The position numbers were made by a program, and so were the translations under genes. Of a DNA stretch of 64,000 nucleotides, positions 41,030 through 51,227 are shown one piece after another (position 1 is the first letter of the stretch; every line of letters starts with the position of its first letter). Below the pieces are notes generated by a model. The model was not told where the DNA came from and ran no database searches. It saw only the letters and a program-made list of their open reading frames with translations. This DNA is from Burkholderiaceae bacterium (lineage in GTDB: Bacteria; Pseudomonadota; Gammaproteobacteria; Burkholderiales; Burkholderiaceae_E): contig JADJVQ010000136.1 in the NCBI GenBank assembly GCA_016710525.1, positions 61,731 through 125,730 on the forward strand. The letters are read 5' to 3'.

Positions 41030-41860
41030 CTAGAAGCAGTGTTCGGGCGCAGGAAAGCTCCCGGCCTTGACCGCCTCGACATAGGCGCTGACCGCCCCCT
41101 GGATGCTGGACTGACCGGCCATGAAGTTCTTGACGAATCTCAGCTTGCGGCCCGGAAAGACATCGAGCATGTCGTGCAGGACAAGCACCTGCCCGGAGCA
41201 GTCAGGGCCGGCGCCGATTCCGATCGTCGGGATCGTCAGCGCCTCGGTCACCTCCTTGCCCAGGGCGGCGGGAATGGCCTCCAGCACCAGCAGCGTCGCG
41301 CCGGCGGCCTGCAGGGCGAGGGCATCGCGCTTGAGCACAGCCGCCGCCTCGAGCGTCTTGCCCTGGGTCTTGTAGCCGCCCAGCTGATGCACCGACTGCG
41401 GCGTCAGGCCCAGATGCGCACAGACGGGCACCGCCCGATCGGTCAGGAATCGCACCGTCTCGACGAGCCACGAGCCGCCCTCGAGCTTGACCATCTGCGC
41501 GCCGGCCCGCATCAGGGTCACCGCATGCGCGTAGGTCTCCTGAGCCGACTCATAGGATCCGAAGGGCATATCGGCCACCAGCAGCGCCGTCTGGTTGGCT
41601 CGCGCGACACATCCGGTGTGGTACGCGATGTCGGCCAGCGTGACCGTCAGCGTCGTGCTCTGCCCCTGGCAGACCATGCCCAATGAGTCGCCGACCAGCA
41701 TCACATCGACCCCGCAGCGATTGAGCAGCGCCGAGAAGCTCGCGTCGTAACAGGTCAGCATCGTGATCTTGTCGCCGCGCGCACGTTGCGCCAGCAGGCT
41801 CGTGACGGTCACAGGCGATCGCTTGGCCGAGCCATCCTGTTCCTGAAGGTATGCGGACAT
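41030..41860 (-). CDS. panB: 3-methyl-2-oxobutanoate hydroxymethyltransferase PanB
   Basis: PanB makes ketopantoate for pantothenate/CoA synthesis using methylene-tetrahydrofolate. The 276-residue protein has the Mg-binding GDSLGMV, the segment MPFGSY, K in MVKLEGG, and GIGAG with the invariant CSGQVLVLHDMLG-like end (here LHDMLDVFPGRKLRFVKNF). The ATG at 41860 follows a GGGAGA ribosome site; upstream in-frame codons are not conserved. panC and panD are not nearby. Confidence 0.94.
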   Translation of the reverse strand: MSAYLQEQDGSAKRSPVTVTSLLAQRARGDKITMLTCYDASFSALLNRCGVDVMLVGDSLGMVCQGQSTTLTVTLADIAYHTGCVARANQTALLVADMPFGSYESAQETYAHAVTLMRAGAQMVKLEGGSWLVETVRFLTDRAVPVCAHLGLTPQSVHQLGGYKTQGKTLEAAAVLKRDALALQAAGATLLVLEAIPAALGKEVTEALTIPTIGIGAGPDCSGQVLVLHDMLDVFPGRKLRFVKNFMAGQSSIQGAVSAYVEAVKAGSFPAPEHCF

Positions 41861-42175
41861 CTGTTTTCTCCCGGGAGCGATTCCGGGATTCTGCCTGCAT
41901 CGCAACGCCGTTGGGCTTCGAGCGCGGCACACCCAGGGCCGCGACGCCCGGATCGTACCGATCGTGGAATGCCCGATCTCATCATCCGACAGTCGGTCGA
42001 ATGCCCATCCACGCAAAGTGGAAACCCGTCGCCGAATCGGCCCATCGACCTTTGATCGGGTCATTTCGACCAGACATCCGCCGCGCGGCAGGTCACGCGA
42101 AGGCAGCGCTGCGCACTGACAAGCGTGACAGGCGCGAAACTCAGATAAGGCTGGTGCCGACCCGCCGAGCGGCGC
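41861..42175. other. Intergenic region between panB and the PAS-GGDEF gene
   Basis: About 315 bases between divergently transcribed panB and the PAS-GGDEF gene. No ORF with family character, no tRNA and no strong hairpin was seen. It must hold the promoters of both genes, but none is clear enough to mark. Confidence 0.4.
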
Positions 42176-44095
42176 ATGATCAGCCCACGGGCTCGTGAGG
42201 TCATACCGCTCATCTCGAGGTATTTCATGCGCGCAGGCAAGTGTCCGCCGGCCGCGGGTTCACCGAACCAAGGTCGGCAACCGCGCTCCCCTCTCTCCGG
42301 CTCGGTCCCGCAGCGCCGGCCGCTGCCCGCCAGACTGCGCGGGCACAAGGCTGCGGACCCGTGCGCGCCAACCAATCCATCTGAGCACCCCACACCGCCC
42401 TCGCGGGTCTTCGCCGAGCGGCAGCGTCTGCTGAGGCTGGCCCGGCAATACGAAGCCATCGTCGAATCCTCCGAAGACGCGATCATCTCCAAGGACCTGA
42501 GCGGCCGGGTGATCAGCTGGAATCGCAGCGCCGAACGCATCTTCGGCTATACCGCTACCGAGATGATCGGCCATCCGATGACCGCGCTGATGCCGGCCGA
42601 CCGGCTCGACGAGGAGGGGCGAATCCTCGAGCGCATCTGCCGCGGCGAGAAGGTCGAGCATTTCGAGACCGCGCGCCTCACCAAGGATCGGCGCCAGATC
42701 AGCATTTCCGTGACGCTCTCGCCGATTACCGACGAACAAGGCAGGGTTATCGGGGCTTCCAAGATTGCGCGCGACATCACCGAACGGGTGCATCTGACCC
42801 AGCGCATCTGGTCGCAGGCCAACCACGATGAACTGACCCGCCTGCCCAACCGGCGCCTGTTCAGCGAACGTCTCGAAGGAGAGCTGGCAAGGGCGTCGCG
42901 CAGTGGCCGGCTGATCGGGCTGATGTTCATCGACCTCGATCGATTCAAGGCGGTCAACGACACGCTGGGGCATGACGCCGGCGACGACCTGCTGATCGAG
43001 GCCGCTCGCCGGATCGGCGAGAGCGTTCGAGCCGGTGACATGGTGGCGCGCCTGGGCGGGGACGAGTTCACCGTGTTGCTGACCGACCTCGAGTCGACGG
43101 TCGAAATCGATCCGATCGCCGCCCGACTGATCGAGCGCATCCAGGATCCTTTCGCGATTCGCTCGGAACAGGCCCAGATTTCAGCGAGCATCGGGATCGC
43201 GGTGTATCCGGACGACGGCCAGACCGCAGAGACGCTGCTTCGGCACGCCGACCAGGCCATGTACGAGGCCAAGCGGGACGGCCGAAATCGCTCCCGCTAT
43301 TTCACGCGGTCTCTCGAAACAGCCGCCCAGTATCGTCAGCGCCTGGCAGGCGAACTGCAGCTCGCGCTCGAACGCCGTCAGTTCGAACTCCGGTACCAGC
43401 CGATCATGGACATGCGCTCAGGCCGGATGGCGAAGTGCGAAGCGGTCATCCGCTGGCGGCACCCGGAGCTGGGCGATCTCGAACAGGCCGAGTTCATGCC
43501 CTTGGCCGAGGAGTCCTTCGCGATGCAGGCCCTCAGTCGATGGGCGATCCGACGCGCGATGCAGCAGGCTGCGCAGTGGCAGCGGCGTTTCGGAACATCG
43601 ATCCCGATCGCCATTGCACTGTCGCCGTTCCACCTGGAGTCTGATGAACATCTCGACGAGCGCTGGATCCAGGACATGGCCGAACTCGGCGTGGCGGCCC
43701 GCAGCCTGGCGATCCAGGTCCATGAACGGATGCTCTCGGAACGATCGGACGCCGCCGCCGAACGCCTGCGCAAGCTGGGCCGGTACGGGCTGCAGGTCGC
43801 AGTGGATGACTTCGGCGCCGGGGTGTCGTGCCTGGCCGAACTGCAGCGCTCGGACGTTCGCTACCTGCGCCTGTCGCGTTCGCTGATCGGCCATGCAAGT
43901 CCCGGCTCCCGCGAATCGGCGATGTGCGAGGCCATCGTCAAGCTGGCCCACACGCTGGGAATGCAGACGGTCGCCGTCGGCGTGGAGACCGAAGCCCAAC
44001 GCGCCTTCGTCGGCCGCATCGGATGCGACTATGCGCAGGGCCGACTGCTGGCGCTGCCGATGAGCCCGCGTGAGCTGGAAGGCCTCATGGCTTGA
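42176..44095 (+). CDS. PAS-GGDEF-degenerate EAL protein
   Basis: A 639-residue signalling protein without membrane helices. After a basic, Pro-rich leader comes a PAS domain (QYEAIVESSEDAIISKDLSG to about residue 205). The GGDEF domain has an intact GGDEF at 294-298 and an inhibitory I-site RAGD at 285-288, so it probably makes cyclic di-GMP with feedback control. The C-terminal EAL domain has lost key residues: EAL is EAV, the VNLS asparagine is ALS, the KID lysine/aspartate are RLS, and AEGVET is VGVET. It is probably catalytically dead. Start 42176 or 42227. The gene ends by overlapping nsrR on the other strand. Confidence 0.9.
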   Translation: MISPRAREVIPLISRYFMRAGKCPPAAGSPNQGRQPRSPLSGSVPQRRPLPARLRGHKAADPCAPTNPSEHPTPPSRVFAERQRLLRLARQYEAIVESSEDAIISKDLSGRVISWNRSAERIFGYTATEMIGHPMTALMPADRLDEEGRILERICRGEKVEHFETARLTKDRRQISISVTLSPITDEQGRVIGASKIARDITERVHLTQRIWSQANHDELTRLPNRRLFSERLEGELARASRSGRLIGLMFIDLDRFKAVNDTLGHDAGDDLLIEAARRIGESVRAGDMVARLGGDEFTVLLTDLESTVEIDPIAARLIERIQDPFAIRSEQAQISASIGIAVYPDDGQTAETLLRHADQAMYEAKRDGRNRSRYFTRSLETAAQYRQRLAGELQLALERRQFELRYQPIMDMRSGRMAKCEAVIRWRHPELGDLEQAEFMPLAEESFAMQALSRWAIRRAMQQAAQWQRRFGTSIPIAIALSPFHLESDEHLDERWIQDMAELGVAARSLAIQVHERMLSERSDAAAERLRKLGRYGLQVAVDDFGAGVSCLAELQRSDVRYLRLSRSLIGHASPGSRESAMCEAIVKLAHTLGMQTVAVGVETEAQRAFVGRIGCDYAQGRLLALPMSPRELEGLMA

Positions 44096-44592
44096 GCGCC
44101 GTCAGACGGATGACCGGGCGCGACGCCTTGCGCACCCCCCGCGGTGCGCCGCGCCTGGCCGCGGCATTCAGGCGCCCCGTCGGCGGCCCGGTCGGAGGCG
44201 GCGATATCGGCCAGGGTCACCTGGTCGAGTTCGGCAAAGTAGGCCTTCAAGGCTTTGCCCAGGACTCCCTTGAGACGGCAATCGGGGGTCAGCGTGCAGG
44301 TGTCGGATCCGGGATCGAAACATTCGACCAGACGGAAGTCGGTCTCGGACTCGCGCACGACATCCCCGACCCGGATCGCGCCCGGGGGCTTGAGCAGGCG
44401 CAGCCCTCCCCCGCGCCCGCGGGTGGTGTCGAGCACACCCTGGCGGGCGAGCGAATTGACGATCTTCATCAGGTGGTTCTTGGAGACCTGGTGGCGCTCG
44501 GCGATCTCGGCAATCGTCACCAGCCGCTCGGGGTGGCTGGCGCAGTACATCAGGACGCGAAGGGTGTAATCGGTGTAGTCGGACAGGCGCAT
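44029..44592 (-). CDS. nsrR: Rrf2-family nitric oxide-sensing repressor NsrR
   Basis: A 187-residue Rrf2-type regulator. The helix-turn-helix lies in RLVTIAEIAERHQVSKNHLMKIV. The iron-sulfur ligands of NsrR are present: C91, C99 and C105, plus D8 near the N-terminus. The ATG at 44592 gives MRLSDYTDYTLRVLMY, the family start. The last 45 residues are Arg/Ala-rich and extend beyond the normal end, and overlap the PAS-GGDEF gene by 67 bases; this tail may come from a frameshift. Divergent from nnrS, with NsrR-like sites between them, so it probably represses itself and nnrS until NO damages the cluster. Confidence 0.88.
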   Translation of the reverse strand: MRLSDYTDYTLRVLMYCASHPERLVTIAEIAERHQVSKNHLMKIVNSLARQGVLDTTRGRGGGLRLLKPPGAIRVGDVVRESETDFRLVECFDPGSDTCTLTPDCRLKGVLGKALKAYFAELDQVTLADIAASDRAADGAPECRGQARRTAGGAQGVAPGHPSDGAQAMRPSSSRGLIGSASSRPCA

Positions 44593-44607
44593 GGGCTGAC
44601 CATCATA

Positions 44608-44630
44608 AAGATGCATCTAGCGTATTGCTT
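44608..44630 (-). promoter_or_regulatory. NsrR-like half-site near the nsrR start
   Basis: AAGATGCAT (44608-44616) matches one arm of the NsrR consensus AAGATGYAT well; the second arm is weak. It sits within 25 bases of the nsrR ATG, so it could serve autorepression. Confidence 0.5.
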
Positions 44631-44653
44631 TCAGCTGCGGCACGCAATAACAT
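44625..44653 (+). promoter_or_regulatory. Sigma-70 promoter of nnrS
   Basis: TTGCTT (44625-44630) and TAACAT (44648-44653) are separated by exactly 17 bases and point to nnrS. The -10 box overlaps the NsrR-like site at 44649-44671. Confidence 0.55.
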
Positions 44654-44671
44654 GCAGTTTCTATACATCTT
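44649..44671. promoter_or_regulatory. NsrR operator in the nsrR-nnrS intergenic region
   Basis: Read on the complement strand, the site begins AAGATGTAT and ends TGCATGTT, matching about 18 of 23 positions of the NsrR consensus (AAGATGYAT and its complement around a short AT-rich centre). It covers the nnrS -10 region. Confidence 0.7.
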
Positions 44672-44716
44672 TTAAACCACCGAACCGACAGGCCGCTCGG
44701 ACCGATCCCTGAGACC

Positions 44717-45920
44717 ATGAATCACCCTGTAACGCCGATTGCCGACGCCCCAGCGCGCGGACCGATCCCACCGCCCTCCAAGGTCTGCCCCTGCTGCGCC
44801 TGGGCATGCGGCCGTTCTATCTGGGGGCGGCCGCATTCGCGGCGATCTCGGTACCCTGGTGGGTCGCCGCCGTGCTCGGTGTCATCGCCGTGCCGACGGC
44901 GCTGCCGCCGATGCTCTGGCACGCCCACGAAATGCTGTTCGGCTTCGCCAGCGCGGTGATCGTCGGTTTCCTGCTGTCGGCGGGCAAGGCCTGGACCGGG
45001 TTGACGGTGGCCCGCGGGCCGGCACTGGGCGGCCTGACCATCCTGTGGCTGGCGGCTCGGCTCGCCGCCGTGACAACGCCCTATGCCGTGTATGCCGTGC
45101 TGGATGCGCTGCTGCTGCCGCTGGTGGCCGCCCTGCTGGGTGCGGTGCTGCTGCGCGCCGGCAATCGCCGCAATCTGCCACTGGTTGCGCTGCTGATGCT
45201 GCTGTCGGTGGCCAATGCGGCCTTTCACCTGGCCTGGCTCGATCTGATCGAAATCCCGGCAATCCGCGCGCTGCATGCGGCGCTCGCGCTGATCGTCCTG
45301 ATAACCAGCGTGATGGGCGGGCGCGTGATTCCCGCGTTCACGATGGGCGCGACGCCGGGGCTCAAGCTGCGCTCGACCCCGCGCCTGGAGATTGTCGTGC
45401 TGGCACGAGCGCCGTGGCACTGGCCTGGTGGGTGCTGGCGCCACCCGGGCCCTGGGGAGCCCTCGCCTTCGGCGCGGCGGCCGCAGCGCATGCCATGCGG
45501 CTGGCCGGCTGGCAATCGCGGGTCACCCGCGGGCGCCCGATCCTGTGGATCCTGCACGTGTCCTATGCGTGGCTGCCGATCGGGTTCGCGCTGCTGGGCC
45601 TGGCGCAGGCCGGGCTGGTCGCGCCATCGGCCGGCGTCCATGCGCTGGCGGTGGGCGCCATCGGCGGCCTGATCATCGGCATGATGACCCGCACCGCGCG
45701 CGGCCACACCGGCCGGCCGCTGAGCGTGACGGCGCTCGAGGTCACGGCGTATGTCCTGGTGCTTGCCGCCGCCGTGCTGCGCGCACTGGTGCCGCTAGCG
45801 GCGCCGCAGCCGGCTGTGCTGATCGCCGCTGCCACCGCCTGGAGCACTGCCTTCCTGCTCTACCTGTGGGTTTTCGCCCCCTGGCTGACGAGCACGCGCC
45901 TGGATGGCAAGGACGGGTGA
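44717..45920 (+). CDS. nnrS: NnrS-family nitric oxide tolerance membrane protein, frameshifted
   Basis: A heme- and copper-containing inner-membrane protein linked to NO stress, about 400 residues and twelve hydrophobic segments. The NnrS signatures are visible: FRLGMRPFYLG-like start (here LGMRPFYLGAAAF), WHAHEMLFGFASAVIVGFLL, GGRVIPAFTMGA and IGGLIIGMMTRTARGHTGR with its heme-ligand histidines. Two frame changes occur, near 44783 (before LPLLRLGMRP) and near 45410. Preceded by NsrR-like sites. Nitrate respiration genes downstream fit a role in dealing with NO. Confidence 0.85.
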
Positions 45921-45989
45921 GCCGGCGCGGCAATCACCTGACCGCCCCCACGCCATCCGCCGCACCCGACCAACGCAGCCGCAGTCGCC

Positions 45990-47459
<1,470 letters not shown>

Positions 47460-47463
47460 CCGA

Positions 47464-47853
47464 TTGCGAGCGCCTGCAGTAACCCCGGATCCATCGCCCG
47501 CCCGCGACCCATTCGCATTCGCCGTCCCGCAGCCGCCCGATGAGGCCGGTGTGCGCGAGGCCCTGCATCAGGTGCTCGATCCCGAGATCGGCGAGAGCAT
47601 CGTCGATCTGGGCCTCGTGCAGGCGATCGAGATCGCGGCGGGCCAGGTCCGTATCACGCTGATCCCGAGCAGCGCGACTTGTCCGATGAGCGAGATGCTG
47701 CTCGAAGACGCCACCGACGCTGTGCAGCGGGCGTGCCCCGAGGGCACGCGATACCGCTTCGAGCGCGTGCGCGATGCCCCCTTTCGGCGCGCAGGCGCGA
47801 TGCACCCGTTACCCTGTCGGACCAGCTTCTCACGAACTCCGGGAAAACGATGA
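47464..47853 (+). CDS. DUF59/MIP18-family metal-sulfur cluster assembly factor (PaaD-like)
   Basis: A small protein (about 129 residues) of the DUF59 family. The core VLDPEIGESIVDLGLV and ITLIPSSATCPMSEMLLED with the conserved Cys identifies the fold found in iron-sulfur cluster maturation factors. The start is uncertain: a TTG at 47464 opens the frame, while an ATG at 47456, overlapping the ccoG stop, reaches a stop after eight codons and would need an indel. The last 20 residues also look out of frame. Its stop overlaps the next ATG (47850). Probably supports iron-sulfur enzymes of the anaerobic cluster. Confidence 0.72.
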   Translation: MRAPAVTPDPSPARDPFAFAVPQPPDEAGVREALHQVLDPEIGESIVDLGLVQAIEIAAGQVRITLIPSSATCPMSEMLLEDATDAVQRACPEGTRYRFERVRDAPFRRAGAMHPLPCRTSFSRTPGKR

Positions 47854-48254
47854 ACCTGACCTGCTTCGACGATCTCCTGAGCCTGGCGCGCGAGCAGCCC
47901 GAGCCGCAACGGCTGCTGTTCGTGTTCGCCGCCGCCGGCATTCCGGAAGACGCCACACCGGCCCAGCGGGCCCGCTTCGAGGCCGGAGAAGGCGGCACCC
48001 TCACACCGCTGGCCTGCCTGGACCGGCCGCCCGATGAACTCGACTCCTTCGACGCGCTGGTGGCCGAATCGCGCGAATTCGGCGCCGATTGGACCATCGT
48101 CTTCGTCGCCGCACTGGCCGGAGGCGACGGCGTCTTGGCGACCAGCGAACAGGCCGAGGCACCGCTGCAGCAGATGGTTGATTCGATCGAGGCAGGTCAC
48201 ATCGGCCGGTTTCTGGCGTTCGATACGCTGGGGCTGCCCGTGCAGTTCGACTGA
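47850..48254 (+). CDS. Conserved small acidic protein of unknown function
   Basis: A 134-residue soluble acidic protein beginning MNLTCFDDLLSLAREQPEPQ. Conserved-looking blocks include RLLFVFAAAGIPEDATPAQR, ELDSFDALVAESREFG and IVFVAALAGG. Similar betaproteobacterial proteins have sometimes been named ribonucleotide reductase subunit alpha, but nothing in this sequence supports that (no Cys pairs, far too short). Its ATG overlaps the stop of the DUF59 gene, so the two are translated together. Function unknown. Confidence 0.7.
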   Translation: MNLTCFDDLLSLAREQPEPQRLLFVFAAAGIPEDATPAQRARFEAGEGGTLTPLACLDRPPDELDSFDALVAESREFGADWTIVFVAALAGGDGVLATSEQAEAPLQQMVDSIEAGHIGRFLAFDTLGLPVQFD

Positions 48255-48645
<391 letters not shown>

Positions 48646-49197
48646 TCAGCGCTCCGCGGCCGGTTTGCGGCGCTTCGCCATGTCTTGCGACATCGACCGC
48701 AATTCCTCCTCGCCGATGCCGGCACGGGCCGCCGGAAAGACCCGCGTCTCTTCGACCTCCAGATGCTGCGCATAGAGCCCGGAGAAAGCCGCGGCCAGCT
48801 GCCGCGCCGGCTCATCCGGCACCGCGACGGCAGCCTCGCCCGCCCAGCCCTGCAGCAGCGGGCGCAGCCCTGCCCATAGCGACTCCATCTGCGCATGGTC
48901 GGCGCGCAAGCGAGCGACCGCAGCCACCAGCGCCGCATCTGCGGCGTACTCCAGCGCCGGGAAGACATGGCGCTCTTCATCCTGATGGTGCAAGGGCGCG
49001 GCGAGATCGAAGTAGCGCAGCACATCGCGCGCGGCCGAGCGCGACCGGGCATCGTGAGGATGATCAGCCAGATAGGCGAGCAGCCTGTCGAGCAGCGCGA
49101 GACTGCGCCGGACGCGGTCGTGGCAGGCCTGCAGCATCTCGAAGGGCTGATCCAGGCCCACGGCGGGTGAATCGAATCCGGGCAGGCTGGCGGTCAT
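48646..49197 (-). CDS. Hemerythrin domain-containing protein
   Basis: A 183-residue HHE/hemerythrin-like cytosolic protein. The histidines and acidic residues expected for the di-iron site are seen at CHDRV (near 29), PLHHQDEERHVFP (near 70), RADHAQME (near 100) and LYAQHLEVEETRVFP (near 145). Members bind oxygen or nitric oxide or help repair iron clusters. It converges on the poly-C region and is followed upstream by a SirB2-like gene. A role in NO/nitrosative stress fits the neighbours but is inferred. Confidence 0.85.
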   Translation of the reverse strand: MTASLPGFDSPAVGLDQPFEMLQACHDRVRRSLALLDRLLAYLADHPHDARSRSAARDVLRYFDLAAPLHHQDEERHVFPALEYAADAALVAAVARLRADHAQMESLWAGLRPLLQGWAGEAAVAVPDEPARQLAAAFSGLYAQHLEVEETRVFPAARAGIGEEELRSMSQDMAKRRKPAAER

Positions 49198-49248
49198 CGG
49201 TCAATCCTCATCGGTCAGTCCCCATCGCCCGCGCTCACGATGGGCGTT

Positions 49249-49632
49249 CTACAGCAGTCCGAACGACGGCGAGCGGGTCACCGCGACACCCACGATGTAG
49301 CCGACGCTGGCCAGCGCGCCAGCGAACGCCAGCAGACGGGTCGTCGAAGACACATCGGTCCGTAGCGCGATGCGACCGACCACGATGTAAACAAGCAGCC
49401 CCAGCACCTTCGCGGTCAGCCAGGGCAGCGCCAGCGGATACTGGCCGCTCAGCCAGGCCAGCGCAATCGCGGCCCCCAGCAGCACCGTGTCGTTGAGATG
49501 AGGCGCAAAACGAAGCCACCGCCAGCGGCGCCAGGCGATTCCGCCGATCTGCATCAGGCCGCGCGCACCGAACAGAACGATGCTCAGGCCAGCGCAGGTG
49601 ATGTGGAGTGTGCGAACGCTGGCGTAGTCCAT
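49249..49632 (-). CDS. SirB2-like membrane protein
   Basis: A 127-residue inner-membrane protein with four hydrophobic segments: TLHITCAGLSIVLFGARGLM, LNDTVLLGAAIALAW, PWLTAKVLGLLVYIVVGRI and LLAFAGALASVGYIVGVAV. The length and helix pattern fit the SirB2/invasion-regulator family (DUF), often associated with heme or respiratory genes. The ATG at 49632 is the only sensible start; the in-frame sequence upstream belongs to the parvulin gene shadow. Function unknown. Confidence 0.78.
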   Translation of the reverse strand: MDYASVRTLHITCAGLSIVLFGARGLMQIGGIAWRRWRWLRFAPHLNDTVLLGAAIALAWLSGQYPLALPWLTAKVLGLLVYIVVGRIALRTDVSSTTRLLAFAGALASVGYIVGVAVTRSPSFGLL

Positions 49633-49682
49633 CGTGAGCTCGGGTCGGTCGGTTCGCCACGTGCGCACCGAAGCGCCCGATT

Positions 49683-50473
49683 TTATTGCACCAGCGGCGA
49701 ATCGGCCGCGTCCAGGATCACGCCTTCGATCACCGCCTGCCCGGCCAGCAGACTGACGCATTGACGCAAGGCGGTCACGAAGGCCTGCTGGCGCAGTGCC
49801 ATCTCGACCGCGCCGCGCACCGATTCGAACGACTGCGGCGTGCCGCCCTCGCGCGCCAGCACCTCGACCACATGCAGGCCGAAGCGGCTGTGCACCAGCC
49901 GCGGCAGCACGCCCACCTCGGGCTGGCCGAAGAGCTCGCGGGCGAACTCTGGCGCGCAATCGGCGCTGGTGAGCCAGCCCAGGTCGCCGCCGTGCTGGCC
50001 GGTGGGGCAGTTCGAGAGTTCCGCGCGGCCTGGCGAAACCGTCGGCGGCCTTGCCGTCGTGGCAGCGCACGTCGAGCAGGCAGGCCTCGGCGCGCTTGCG
50101 CAGGGCCACCACGTCCACCCGGGGTCACCGCAAACAGGATGTGCCGCACCTGCACCCGCTCGCCGGTGCGGTAGCGCGCCGGATGGGCCGCGTGGTGGCG
50201 CCGGCAGGCCTCCTCCGAGGGATCGGGCAGGCGCAATTCGCGCGCCAGCCAGTCGTCGATCGCCTGCGAGGCCCTTTCGCTGATCACGCCATCGGCGCTC
50301 GCAGCATCGTCGGGCGCCAGCAGGCCGGCGCGGATCGCCGCCTGGCGCAGCAGCTCGGTGCAGGCACGCTGGCGCAGGCTCGTCGGGGAGCCGCTCGGCG
50401 CCAGGTGCAGGGCAACGCCGTTGACGCGGGCGACCACGCGGTGGGGCTCGGGTGGCGTCGGTGGTCCGGCATC
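49683..50473 (-). CDS. Parvulin-type peptidylprolyl isomerase of the nar operon, frameshifted
   Basis: A NifM/PpiC-like parvulin of about 263 residues, last gene of the nitrate reductase operon. The N-terminal region (RVNGVALHLAPSG and SQAIDDWLAREL) is followed by the parvulin core RHILFAVTPG, GGDLGWL, and the terminal FGLHVVEVLAREGG. Each part is in a different frame; indels lie near 50440, 50120, 50040 and 49920. The likely start is ATG 50473 (MPDHRRHPSP). Such isomerases at this position are presumed to help fold nitrate reductase subunits. Confidence 0.75.
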
Positions 50474-50486
50474 GGCGGTCTCCGTT

Positions 50487-51227
50487 CAGACGCCGGCCCG
50501 GGCTGGCGCGGCTGGTTCTGGCCGGCCGGCACGTTCAGGCGCCGCGAGCGCACCACCTGGTAGGGGCGGAAGAGGTAGGCCACCGTGGCGAAGCCGCTCC
50601 ACACGTGCACCAGGCGGCTGAACGGGAACAGCAGGAAGATCGTCATGCCCAGCACCAGGTGCACCTTGAACGGCCAGTCCAGCGTGACCAGGCCGGCGGC
50701 GTCGGGCCGGAAGGTCACGATGCGCTGCGCCCAGTCGGCCAGCACCAGCATGGCGGTCGCATCCTTGTGGCCGAATGAATACGGCAGCGTGGTCAGGCCG
50801 ATCACCAGCTGCACCCACAGGATGACGAGGATCGCGAGGTCGGTGCGGTGGCTGGTCAGGCGGATGCGCGGGTCGAAGATGCGCCGGTGCAGCAGCAGGC
50901 TCAGGCCGACGAAGCAGATGCCGCCGGCCACGCCGCCGGCATAGATCGCCACCGCTGCTTGTCGGGCGCGCTGATGAAGGGCTCGTACATCCAGTGCGGC
51001 GTCAGCAGGCCGACCAGGTGGCCGAAGAACAGGAACAGGATGCCGATGTGGAACAGGTTGCTGCCCCAGCGCAGCGTGCCGGTGCGCAGCATCTGCGACG
51101 AGTCGCTCTTCCAGGTGTACTGGTCGCGGTCGAAGCGGGCCAGGCTGCCCATCAAGAACACCGCCAGGCAGATGTACGGGTAGACGTTGAACACGAAGTT
51201 GTGCAGATAGGCGAGGACGGGGTTCAT
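50487..51227 (-). CDS. narI: Respiratory nitrate reductase gamma subunit NarI, frameshifted
   Basis: The membrane cytochrome b subunit that takes electrons from quinol. The start MNPVLAYLHNFVFNVYPYICLAVFL and helix FHIGILFLFFGHLVGLL (with heme-ligand His) are in one frame. The rest (GLSLLLHRRIF, ILVILWVQLVIGLTTLP, KVHLVLGMTIFLLFPFSRLVHVWS) is in another, with a base lost near 50955. The stop TGA at 50487-50489 requires a further indel near the end, giving about 246 residues. The ATG overlaps the narJ stop. Order narG-H-J-I is standard. Confidence 0.88.

Noticed and set aside
47850..48254. Ribonucleotide reductase alpha subunit
   Set aside because: Similar proteins may carry that name, but this 134-residue protein has none of the enzyme's length or cysteines.
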